NCBI GenBank assembly: GCA_013289045.1
Contig: JABDAU010000017.1
Span: 1-53,249, forward strand
DNA: 53,249 bases
DNA from: Bacteroidota bacterium
GTDB lineage: Bacteria; Bacteroidota; Bacteroidia; Sphingobacteriales; Sphingobacteriaceae
Direction: 5' to 3'
The notes under the pieces were generated by a model. That model ran no database searches, was not told where the DNA came from, and saw only the letters and a list, made by a program, of their open reading frames with translations. Below, piece by piece: positions 47,401 to 53,249 of this stretch (positions within the stretch are counted from its first letter, which is position 1; the number at the start of each line of letters is the position of its first letter). The position numbers and the translations under genes are program-made.

Positions 47401-47593
47401 GAATATTCAATTAGCCTATAACCTGAAAAATATATTTAAAAAGATAAAAGTGCAGCGCGCATCGGTTTATATTCAGGCCAGTAACCTGTTAACATTCAAA
47501 AGTTCTTTATATACAGGGCCCGACCCGGAGAACCCATCGAATGCCTATCCCATTCCGGTTATATCAACTATTGGTCTTAATCTGTCATTATAA
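44474..47593 (+). CDS. SusC/RagA TonB-dependent transporter of the fructan locus
   Basis: A 1039-residue transporter. The ATG at 44474 (MRKLLLFCSLLVMLAGG, signal ending YAQ) is chosen; the longer frame from 44408 overlaps the kinase gene. There is no STN domain, as expected for an HTCS-regulated locus. The mature protein starts with a CarboxypepD_reg-like domain (GISGTISDNASQPLPGVTV), then VVVTGYTSEKKKDLTGAV, plug and barrel, ending STIGLNLSL. It should import fructo-oligosaccharides captured by SusD. The frame is clean over 3.1 kb, in contrast with the GH32 gene. SusD starts 13 bases downstream. Confidence 0.94.
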   Translation: MRKLLLFCSLLVMLAGGAYAQSRGISGTISDNASQPLPGVTVFVLETKKATVTGVNGKFTIEAATGQTLRFSYVGYQPIIVKITSESNNLKVVFKENANDLNEVVVTGYTSEKKKDLTGAVTVVNVNDIKDVPEGNAMKALQGRVPGMTIYADGSPNGAITVRLRGTTTLNDNDPLYIIDGIPTQRGLQEINQDDIESIQVLRDASAASIYGSRAAGGVIIITTKKGKAGAQRIDFDASASLQYYNNKLSPLNAQQHGQAYWQAQVNDDEFGPDAGSPIDPSVSNGIYTYNWNHNYSDPVLNGVNIPEYIDAAHTMKAANTNWFNEISQTSVLQNYNLTVSSGTENSHSLFSLGYYNDIGIIKQTGDTKYNARYNSDYSFFKGRLKIGETLSATYMKDPVLPTGSITLLSLIENPIIPVHTVDGGWGGPVAGMDDRDNPVRLIEDNKQNVNAFGRVFGNAYADFEIMPNLHFKTTYAGDFAGNYYRWLQLPYVAGFLSNPATYAGQSTDYEVTETWQNQLTYDLTIKKNVFNFLVGEENIKDKYQNFNAQGQGLALADINYAYLSEATSNILAAGGGSSDALLSYFGKINYAYNDKYLASVTLRRDGSSKFGADNRYAYFPAASVGWRVSEEDFVKDNAPVISDLKLRFGWGQTGNQNIANNATYSLYQSIYGNAAPFSGDSGTAYDINGTGSGTLPSGFTAIQTGNPKLKWETTTQSDLGVDFGLFNNKFTGSIDAYYKNTTNILISPPYLAVLGEGGNEYYNGASMVDRGIEASLGYAGKIAHDLTININGNISGYKNKVTYLPSAVLTGYPGNGTTETVLGRSINSEYGYVVQGIFTSAAEVQNSATQPGRGLGRIRYEDLNGDGVINADDQKFLGTSDPDFIYGLNTSLAYKNFSLTFFFQGVQGGLVYNSYKYLTDFTSLAPGSNWGTRVLNAWTPQNPKSTIPALTLIDANNEGRYSSYFLEPASYLKLRNIQLAYNLKNIFKKIKVQRASVYIQASNLLTFKSSLYTGPDPENPSNAYPIPVISTIGLNLSL

Positions 47594-47606
47594 AATTTAT
47601 AAAAAA

Positions 47607-49334
47607 ATGAAGAATTTAAAATATATAACAGCCTTTATGCTATGTATCATAACGGCCTCGTGTAAAAAATATTTGGATACTACACCGCAGGGCGTGATTT
47701 CCAGCAGCGACCTTACCAGTGCATCAAATACCGACGCCATGGTTATCGCTGCCTATTCAAAACTGGGCGAAGACTACTATTACTATCCCTATGCCGGTAT
47801 GTGGGCATACGGCAGTTTGCGCAGCGGTGATGCCTATAAAGGTGGCGGCGGCCCGGGCGATGTTATGGAGTATAATGAATATGAAACTTTTTCGCTGAAT
47901 AATAACACCAATACGTCAAGCGACCAGGTTTGGTACCAGCTATATGTTGGTGTGGCCAGGGCAAACACAGCGCTAACCCTCGTTGAAGGCCAGTCATTGG
48001 CTAATTATCCGCAGAAAATGGAAAGAGAGGGCGAATTGCGCTTTTTAAGGGGGCATTTTTATTTCCTGCTGAAAATATTATTCAACCATATCCCCTGGAT
48101 TGATGAAACATTGCAAAAATCGCAGGCTAATTATGGCGCAGTATCAAACGTGGCATTAACCAGCGACCAGCTATGGGCCAACATTGCCAACGACTTTAAA
48201 TTTGCTGCTGCAAATTTGCCGGTAACGCAAACACAGGTAGGCCGGGCTACCAAAGGCGCGGCTCAAGCTTATTTGGCTAAAACACTACTGTACCAGGCTT
48301 ACAAGCAGGATGACAAAAATAATGTAACCGGTACCGATCAAACCTTGCTTGCACAGGTAAACAGCAATTGCGATAGCGTGATCAGTTCAGGTAAATACAC
48401 GTTGGACGCTGATTTTGCAGATAATTTTTTACCCCAGGATGGTAACTCCTCTGAGTCTGTATTTTCTATACAATATTCTAAAAACGATGGCACTCCCCTG
48501 GGTAGGGTTGATTTTGGACATTGCCTTGATTACCCGATGAATGTTCAATATGGTTGCTGCGGGTTTCATGTGCCAAGCGATAACCTGGTAAACTCATTTA
48601 AAACAGATGCTAACGGGTTACCTGAATTTACCACTTTTAATAACACCGACGTTGTGCCAACAGGAGATTATCAAACTAATACCTTCGATCCAAGGCTCGA
48701 CCATACGGCCGCTATTCCTGGCCATCCCTACAAATACCAAACCGGGTTGCTCTATGATGCCTCATGGGCCCGCGATCCGCAAACCTATGGCCCTTTGTTA
48801 AGCATGAAGGAAACCGTTGCTTATACCGATCCATCATTTACAAGGTTCCCTCCGTTTATGTCAAGTTCAAAAGATTGGGAAGTTATCCGTTACGCTGATG
48901 TGCTTTTAATGAAAGCTGAGGCATTGATACAAACGGGCCAGGAACAGGCAGCGCTCCCTTTAATTAATATGGTGCGCCAAAGAGCGATGAACAGCACTAC
49001 CTTATTGGTACAAGCTAATGGCAAGCCAACCTCAAACTATCACATGGATATATACAAGCCGGGGGTTAATTGTACATGGACCAATGCTTACGCATGGCAG
49101 GCATTGATGTTTGAACGCCGATTGGAATTTGCTATGGAAGGGTATCGCTTTTTTGACCTGGTAAGATGGGGTATTGCTGCAGATTATTTGAATAGTTATT
49201 TTGCAGTTGAAAAAACGCGTACACCGCATTTGGCCGGGGCTGTATTTACCAAAAACCGGGATGAATACCTGCCAATAAGCCAAAACCAATTAAACTTTAG
49301 CAAGGGCGTATATAAACAAAATCCAGGCTGGTAA
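47607..49334 (+). CDS. SusD/RagB-like lipoprotein of the fructan locus
   Basis: A 575-residue lipoprotein. The ATG at 47607 gives MKNLKYITAFMLCIITASC with a clear lipobox; the longer frame from 47541 runs into SusC. SusD signatures are intact: REGELRFLRGHFYFLLKILF, a Cys-containing loop (QYGCCGFHVPSDN), and the C-terminal MFERRLEFAMEGYRFFDLVRWG. It is the surface glycan-binding partner of the adjacent SusC. A strong terminator follows 16 bases after its stop. Confidence 0.94.
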   Translation: MKNLKYITAFMLCIITASCKKYLDTTPQGVISSSDLTSASNTDAMVIAAYSKLGEDYYYYPYAGMWAYGSLRSGDAYKGGGGPGDVMEYNEYETFSLNNNTNTSSDQVWYQLYVGVARANTALTLVEGQSLANYPQKMEREGELRFLRGHFYFLLKILFNHIPWIDETLQKSQANYGAVSNVALTSDQLWANIANDFKFAAANLPVTQTQVGRATKGAAQAYLAKTLLYQAYKQDDKNNVTGTDQTLLAQVNSNCDSVISSGKYTLDADFADNFLPQDGNSSESVFSIQYSKNDGTPLGRVDFGHCLDYPMNVQYGCCGFHVPSDNLVNSFKTDANGLPEFTTFNNTDVVPTGDYQTNTFDPRLDHTAAIPGHPYKYQTGLLYDASWARDPQTYGPLLSMKETVAYTDPSFTRFPPFMSSSKDWEVIRYADVLLMKAEALIQTGQEQAALPLINMVRQRAMNSTTLLVQANGKPTSNYHMDIYKPGVNCTWTNAYAWQALMFERRLEFAMEGYRFFDLVRWGIAADYLNSYFAVEKTRTPHLAGAVFTKNRDEYLPISQNQLNFSKGVYKQNPGW

Positions 49335-49350
49335 TTTTGATAGTGTTAAT

Positions 49351-49389
49351 GAACTGCCCGTGGCGTTCTGTCATGAGGCAGTTCTTTTT
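49351..49389 (+). terminator. intrinsic terminator between SusD and GH32
   Basis: A perfect 8-bp stem (GAACTGCC with GGCAGTTC), an 18-base loop and a TTTTT tract. It ends only 15 bases before the GH32 ATG, so read-through would be needed to express GH32 from the operon promoter. Confidence 0.8.
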
Positions 49390-49404
49390 AAATCCAAAAA
49401 AAAA

Positions 49405-50907
49405 ATGAAAAAGATCAAATGGTTTTTCCCTGTGTTATACGCGTTTGGAATATTGAATGTGAAGGCACAAAGTGATACCGGCAGGGTTTACCATGAACAA
49501 TACCGCCCTCAAATTCACTTCTCTCCCAAGGCACATTGGACGAACGATCCCAACGGGATGGTTTATTTTAAAGGCATTTACCATTTGTTCTTTCAATATT
49601 ATCCTAACGGCACAACCTGGGGGGCCGATGCACTGGGGCCATGCTGAAAGCAAAGACCTGATACATTGGAAGGAATTTCCGATTGCACTTTATCCTGACA
49701 GTTTGGGCTATATTTTTTCAGGAAGTGCCGTTGTGGATTCAAATAACACTTCCGGTTTTGGTAAAAGCGGCAAAATACCTTTGATAGCCATTTTTACTCA
49801 TCATGACCCGAAAGGTGAACGTGAGGGCAGGAATGATTTCCAGAACGAAAGCGTTGCTTATAGTTTGGATAATGGCACTACATGGACAAAATACAGCAGC
49901 AATCCTGTACTGAAAAATCCGGGCATCAGGGATTTCCGCGACCCTAAAGTAATGTGGTACGCCCCCGAAAAAAAAGTGGGTGATGACGCTTGCCACGCAG
50001 GACCATATCACGTTTTTCTCATCACCAAACCTGAAAGATTGGCAAAAAAGAAAGCGAATTTGGCAAAACTTTTGGCGCGCATGGCGGTGTTTGGGAGTGC
50101 CCCGACCTTTTTACGCTTAAATTAGACGGTAAAACATATTGGGTGCTGATCGCAAACCTAAATCCGGGCGGCCCGAACGGCGGTTCGGCTACGCAATATT
50201 TTGTCGGGCAGTTTGATGGCAACAAATTTACACCTCAGGATGCTAAAATACGCTGGGTTGATTATGGCCCTGATGAATATGCCGGGATAACCTGGAGCAA
50301 TACCGGCAACCGCAGGATATTTTTAGGTTGGATGAGCAACTGGCAATATGCTAACCAGGTACCAACTGTAAAATGGCGCAACGCCATGACTATTCCGAGA
50401 GAATTAAAATTGAAAATAGTGAACGGCGATATCCTGCTTGCATCGGAACCGGTAAGGGAAATTGATAAGATTGCTTCAAAACCTTATAAGGTTAACTTAG
50501 GCGGAAGTACTCATCTCCCCAAGCAATTTATGTTAAAGATGAGAGTGACACACGCCAAAAACTACTCGCTTGAATTTATAAACAAAACCGGAGAAAAGCT
50601 CATCGTTGGATACGATAAAATTACAAACAGGTATTTTATTGACAGATCAAAATCAGGCAAAACTGATTTTAATCCTGCGTTTGCAAAAATGGCGTATGGA
50701 TTGAGGCTAACCAATGAAAATGCTTCGGACCTGCAATTGGTTGTAGATGCATCATCAATTGAACTTTTTGCCGATAATGGGTTAACGGTGATGACCGCGA
50801 CGTTTTTTCCATCTTCTCCGTTTAACCGGTTAAGAATAGAAAGCAATGGAGCATTGCCGGTTTTTCAAGGTGCTAAAATTTGGCCTTTGTTATCGACATG
50901 GCGGTAA
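49405..50907 (+). pseudogene. GH32 family fructan hydrolase with three frameshifts
   Basis: Three single-base insertions in homopolymers break a normal 499-residue GH32 gene: the G6 run at 49619-49624, the A8 run at 49968-49975 and the A6 run at 50044-50049. Removing one base from each gives TTWGPMHWGHAESKDLIHW, then PEKKWVMTLATQDHITFF, then SSPNLKDWQKESEFGKTF and GAHGGVWECPDLF, all typical GH32 sequence. The frame at the end is the same as at the start. Catalytic residues are retained in the repaired reading: nucleophile Asp in WTNDPNG, stabiliser Asp in FRDPKV and acid Glu in WECPD. A signal peptide (MKKIKWFFPVLYA...KAQ) starts the protein. As written, translation stops after 80 residues. 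Confidence 0.9.
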
Positions 50908-50927
50908 TGAAAAATACATTCAAAGTA

Positions 50928-51136
50928 TTAACCCAGGGGAATTCCACCCCTGGCATCGGAAATTTTGCTGACTGCTGCCAGGAAGGAATTATGTGCGCGA
51001 ATAAAGCCGTCGGCAGGCATCCATTTTTTCGGCTCTTGAGCGACAATATAATAACGTATTTGCCTTGGTTCACCTTATCACTAAACGGCCTTTTTTCACC
51101 TTCCTGCACACAATTAAACTACAAAACCTTTTTCAT
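50928..51136 (-). pseudogene. degenerate short gene of unknown family
   Basis: On the - strand ATG 51136 begins MKKVL, then TAG (51121-51119), then VQEGEKRPFSDKVNQGKYVI. A frame change near 51050 is followed by VAQEPKKWMPADGFIRAHNS and a further 20 codons ending RGGIPLG before TAA. Both halves have protein-like composition and join naturally at YVI/IVA, suggesting one small gene of about 70 residues with a stop and a frameshift. I do not recognise the family. Confidence 0.3.
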
Positions 51137-51253
51137 ACCTTGTTACCCCTCGAATCGCTATGAAATTGAAGATGAGGAATTTAGTGGACTATTAATATAG
51201 ATTTTGCTTCTTTACCGAAGCAAGAGCAGCTATGAATTTCGTTAACAAGAATG

Positions 51254-51286
51254 AAAAAGCCCGCTACAAATAAAATGTAACAGGCT
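51254..51286 (-). terminator. intrinsic terminator downstream of the ECF sigma gene
   Basis: On the - strand an 11-bp stem with two G-U pairs (AGCCTGTTACA with TGTAGCGGGCT), a 7-base loop and TTTTTC. It lies about 210 bases beyond the sigma gene stop. Confidence 0.65.
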
Positions 51287-51371
51287 GATTTCAAGTAGCC
51301 CACCGACCACAAAATCTTGAAATTTTCTTGGCTGATCTGCGTAAAATGGCGTTTTAGCTGGCAAAGCTCCA

Positions 51372-51479
51372 ATGTATAAAGATTTGTTTGCCGATATATT
51401 TAGTCGGGGTGCATTAACTGACCAGCGGCGTGAACGGACAGCTCTATCGGCATTAACGAGCCTTTGCGCTTGCGGTTAG
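51372..51479 (+). pseudogene. possible carboxymuconolactone decarboxylase family fragment
   Basis: A 35-codon + strand frame encodes MYKDLFADIFSRGALTDQ then RRERTALSALTSL. This resembles the segment of CMD/AhpD-like proteins with the pattern LFGDVxSRxxLxxxxRxLxTxxAL. The catalytic Cys region expected further on is missing. Match is by eye only, so confidence is low. Confidence 0.3.
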
Positions 51480-51494
51480 CGCTGTAAAGCTTTC

Positions 51495-52394
51495 TCAATT
51501 AAGGTTAAACAAAGTTTTAATCTCGCTATTAAATAATAAAGACTGGACAATCTCATTTGCAACTTCATGTTTTTCATAATTTTGTGCTTTAAAAAAGCTC
51601 ATGTAGTTGTCCTCCATCAATTGGTCAAGTTCATCATTTATTTGAGGTGAGACCGACCGGATTGTTTCTAAAGCTTCAGGCATAAATTTTCTCTGAGTCG
51701 GTTCCACTTTGCCTTCTTTAATAAACCCCATTGTTTTTTTATGACAACGGCAAGGATTGGCGGGATTCACTAATCCACACTTATTTCCCATGAATTGAAA
51801 AAGGTCAGCCCGGGCCCTCGACAGTTGTTTCCGGAAATTTTCCGGAGAAATTTCCAACAGTGGCGCAGCTACAGTAGATTTCATGTTAAAGATAGCTCCC
51901 AGTATAAAAATAATTCTTTGCTGTCTGTCCATACAAAGCAACATGCCACTCATGCATTTATTCCTGGTATCATCAATCAAATCGCTATAAATGACCTGCT
52001 CTTCAACACTCATGTCTTCAGATGCATGCGCATTTTCGAGAAAATCACCAAGTTCTTCAAAGGAGGCCGTTTCCAGCCTTCTCTTATTGCCTTGGCTTTG
52101 GATGAAATGGTTGAAAACTATACGGTACAACCATGTTCTGAAACTGCTTTTGCCCTGGAACTGGCTCAATCTGGTCACCATTTTTATCAAACCTTCCTGG
52201 GTTAGATCGGCCGCATCTTCAGCATTTCTTGCTAATCGCAACGCGACATTATAAATAAATCGCTGATGCAGCTTAATCAATCTTTCCAAAGCGGGTTTTG
52301 ATCCTTCCTGAGCCTCTTTTATAAAACGCATTTCCTCATCGGTATCATAAGCAACTAAAAAAGGATTGATCATATTTCTATTGGAACAAGACAT
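51495..52394 (-). CDS. ECF-like sigma factor with Cys-rich C-terminal extension
   Basis: A 299-residue sigma factor. Region 2 (KPALERLIKLHQRFIYNVAL, DAADLTQEGLIKMV, FQGKSSFRTWLYRIVFNHF) is clear. Region 4 (LCMDRQQRIIFILGAIFNM then SPENFRKQLSRARADLF) is diverged. About 95 residues follow the sigma domains. This extension begins with NKCGLVNPANPCRCHKKT, giving C206, C215, C217 and H218, a possible metal or redox site, then a helical part. Comparable ECF groups use C-terminal extensions in place of anti-sigma factors. It is 24 bases downstream of an SDR gene on the same strand, so the two are probably co-transcribed. No membrane anti-sigma factor is adjacent. Confidence 0.87.
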   Translation of the reverse strand: MSCSNRNMINPFLVAYDTDEEMRFIKEAQEGSKPALERLIKLHQRFIYNVALRLARNAEDAADLTQEGLIKMVTRLSQFQGKSSFRTWLYRIVFNHFIQSQGNKRRLETASFEELGDFLENAHASEDMSVEEQVIYSDLIDDTRNKCMSGMLLCMDRQQRIIFILGAIFNMKSTVAAPLLEISPENFRKQLSRARADLFQFMGNKCGLVNPANPCRCHKKTMGFIKEGKVEPTQRKFMPEALETIRSVSPQINDELDQLMEDNYMSFFKAQNYEKHEVANEIVQSLLFNSEIKTLFNLN

Positions 52395-52418
52395 GTTCAG
52401 AGCATCTAAATTAAAAAA

Positions 52419-53192
52419 TTAATTTCGTCCTGCCATTACGCCCCCGTCGACATCCCAAATGGCACCGGTCACCCATGATGCTTTTTCCGAAAGCAGGTGC
52501 ACAATTGTATTGGCTACATCTTCTGGTTTTCCATTCCGGCCGATCGGCTGAAATCCATTAAAACCCTTTAAAGCTTCAACAGCAGCTTCCTGACCTCCAA
52601 AAACCTTATCATATACCGGTGTTTCAACGACTGCAGGAGACACTGCGTTAACCCTGATATTATATTGTGCAAGTTCCATTGCCAAATGCTGGGTTAAAGA
52701 GTGCAGCCCCGCTTTCTGCATTGAATAAGCAGATGAAGGTGTGGCCCTGACAGATTGCTTTGCCCACATTGAACCGATATTAACTATGGAGCCGTTTTTA
52801 TTATTAGCCATTAGTTTGGCTACTGCCTGTGTTATAAAAAACAGCCCTCTATTTAAATCAAGATAGGAATCATAGTCAGTAGCAGTATGATCCAAGAATG
52901 GCTTTGGGCTAAAAATACCGGAAGCATTAACCAGATAATCAACCCGGCTTATATCATTGCCGAGTTGATTTATAAAATCAGCTGTTTGCAGACGATCTGT
53001 CAAATCAACTTTGTACCCTTTAATATTTCCACTGCCAGACAATTCGTTAATGGTTTGATCTATATTAACCTGATTCTTACCAACAATAACTACTACAGCT
53101 TCATTTTGTAGCAATAATGTCGCTGTAGCTTTACCAATTCCGCTTGATCCTCCAAGTACCAAGGCGGTTTTACCTTTAAATTCGTTTTCCAT
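52419..53192 (-). CDS. SDR family NAD(P)-dependent oxidoreductase
   Basis: A 257-residue classical short-chain dehydrogenase. The nucleotide-binding motif [11 protein letters not shown] starts at about residue 14. The catalytic Ser (NIGSMWAK) and Y-S-M-Q-K (YxxxK) are intact, and the C-terminus [12 protein letters not shown] is typical of the glucose-dehydrogenase-like branch. The structural NNAG motif reads NASG. Substrate is unknown. It precedes the Cys-rich ECF sigma gene with a 24-base gap. The remaining 57 bases to the window edge show no further gene. Confidence 0.92.
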   Translation of the reverse strand: MENEFKGKTALVLGGSSGIGKATATLLLQNEAVVVIVGKNQVNIDQTINELSGSGNIKGYKVDLTDRLQTADFINQLGNDISRVDYLVNASGIFSPKPFLDHTATDYDSYLDLNRGLFFITQAVAKLMANNKNGSIVNIGSMWAKQSVRATPSSAYSMQKAGLHSLTQHLAMELAQYNIRVNAVSPAVVETPVYDKVFGGQEAAVEALKGFNGFQPIGRNGKPEDVANTIVHLLSEKASWVTGAIWDVDGGVMAGRN

Positions 53193-53249
53193 GTTTTCGT
53201 TTTATTGTTAGACACCTTTATTAAAAAGTGTGACAACCGCCTGAAACAG

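Larger units (their letters stand above)
50908..51494. other. non-coding stretch with degenerate coding remnants
   Basis: No intact gene lies between GH32 and the Cys-rich ECF sigma gene. It holds a broken - strand frame (50928-51136), a 7-bp hairpin (TTGCTTC with GAAGCAA at 51204-51223), a - strand terminator and a short + strand frame resembling part of a carboxymuconolactone decarboxylase. A 106-codon + frame at 50880-51200 looks spurious. Confidence 0.5.

Noticed and set aside
49360..50125. Phase-variable contingency locus based on the homopolymers in GH32.
   Set aside because: The runs are short (6-8 bases) and lie mid-gene. Three would have to switch together, which is a poor design for phase variation. 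Kept only as an alternative to decay.
50880..51200. A 106-codon + strand frame after GH32.
   Set aside because: It starts inside the GH32 end and is Cys-rich without any motif. The opposite strand reads more like old coding sequence.
1..53249. Mobile elements, CRISPR arrays, tRNA or rRNA genes.
   Set aside because: No transposase motifs, no spaced short repeats and no tRNA cloverleaf or rRNA sequence were recognised by eye.

Overview
The window looks like an environmental Bacteroidota chromosome, most likely Sphingobacteriaceae (Mucilaginibacter/Pedobacter-like). The evidence is two SusC/SusD pairs, an ECF sigma/FecR pair, a hybrid two-component sensor (HTCS), a short RpoD/SigA-type sigma factor without region 1.1, many secreted or lipoprotein glycoside hydrolases, and promoter-like TAnnTTTG elements. 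No rRNA, tRNA, CRISPR array or intact insertion sequence was seen. Functions are inferred from recognised motifs; no database search was possible.

Layout. 0-4.6 kb (+): the 3' part of a CocE/NonD hydrolase with an apparent internal deletion, a GH74-type beta-propeller and a GH76 lipoprotein. 4.7-7.1 kb: a DUF308 membrane protein divergent from a Crp/Fnr regulator, with two near-identical palindromes between them, then an RpoD-like sigma factor. 7.4-10.1 kb (+): a DUF5060/DUF4038-type glycosidase and a PL10 pectate lyase, which form a plant cell-wall pair. 10.4-12.4 kb: an RRM RNA-binding protein and an FAD amine oxidase. 12.6-27.8 kb (all -): SusC, SusD, an FG-GAP/VCBS (CRTAC1-like) lipoprotein, a vanadium haloperoxidase-like lipoprotein, an outer-membrane barrel, a 42-codon remnant of a fumarylacetoacetate hydrolase family gene, an L-fuconolactonase-like hydrolase, an L-fucose dehydrogenase-like SDR and a GH95 fucosidase. 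27.9-29.8 kb: FecR and its ECF sigma factor, arranged head to head. 29.9-32.7 kb: a double beta-helix secreted protein. 33-39 kb: a PAS sensor without an ATPase domain, an AI-2E family permease and an orphan TonB receptor. 39-51 kb: a fructan/fructose utilisation locus (HTCS, MFS porter, fructokinase, SusC, SusD, GH32). 51-53 kb: degenerate remnants, then an SDR and an ECF sigma factor with a Cys-rich C-terminal extension.

The strongest signal is gene decay concentrated in sugar catabolism. In the fructan locus the HTCS has one in-frame TAG and the MFS porter has one single-base insertion. GH32 has three single-base insertions in homopolymers which together restore the frame, while fructokinase, SusC and SusD are open. 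In the fucose block the FAH-family gene is reduced to its 3' end, and the fucose dehydrogenase-like SDR has Asn in place of the catalytic Lys (Y156-x3-N160). The CocE hydrolase has lost the segment that should carry its catalytic Asp and His.

The best candidate for an uncharacterised system is the ECF/FecR-associated SusC-SusD-FG-GAP-haloperoxidase run. The SusC there carries an STN signalling domain, and the FG-GAP and haloperoxidase genes are separated by one base. It pairs a TonB-dependent importer with a putative surface oxidant or phosphatase enzyme whose substrate is unknown.
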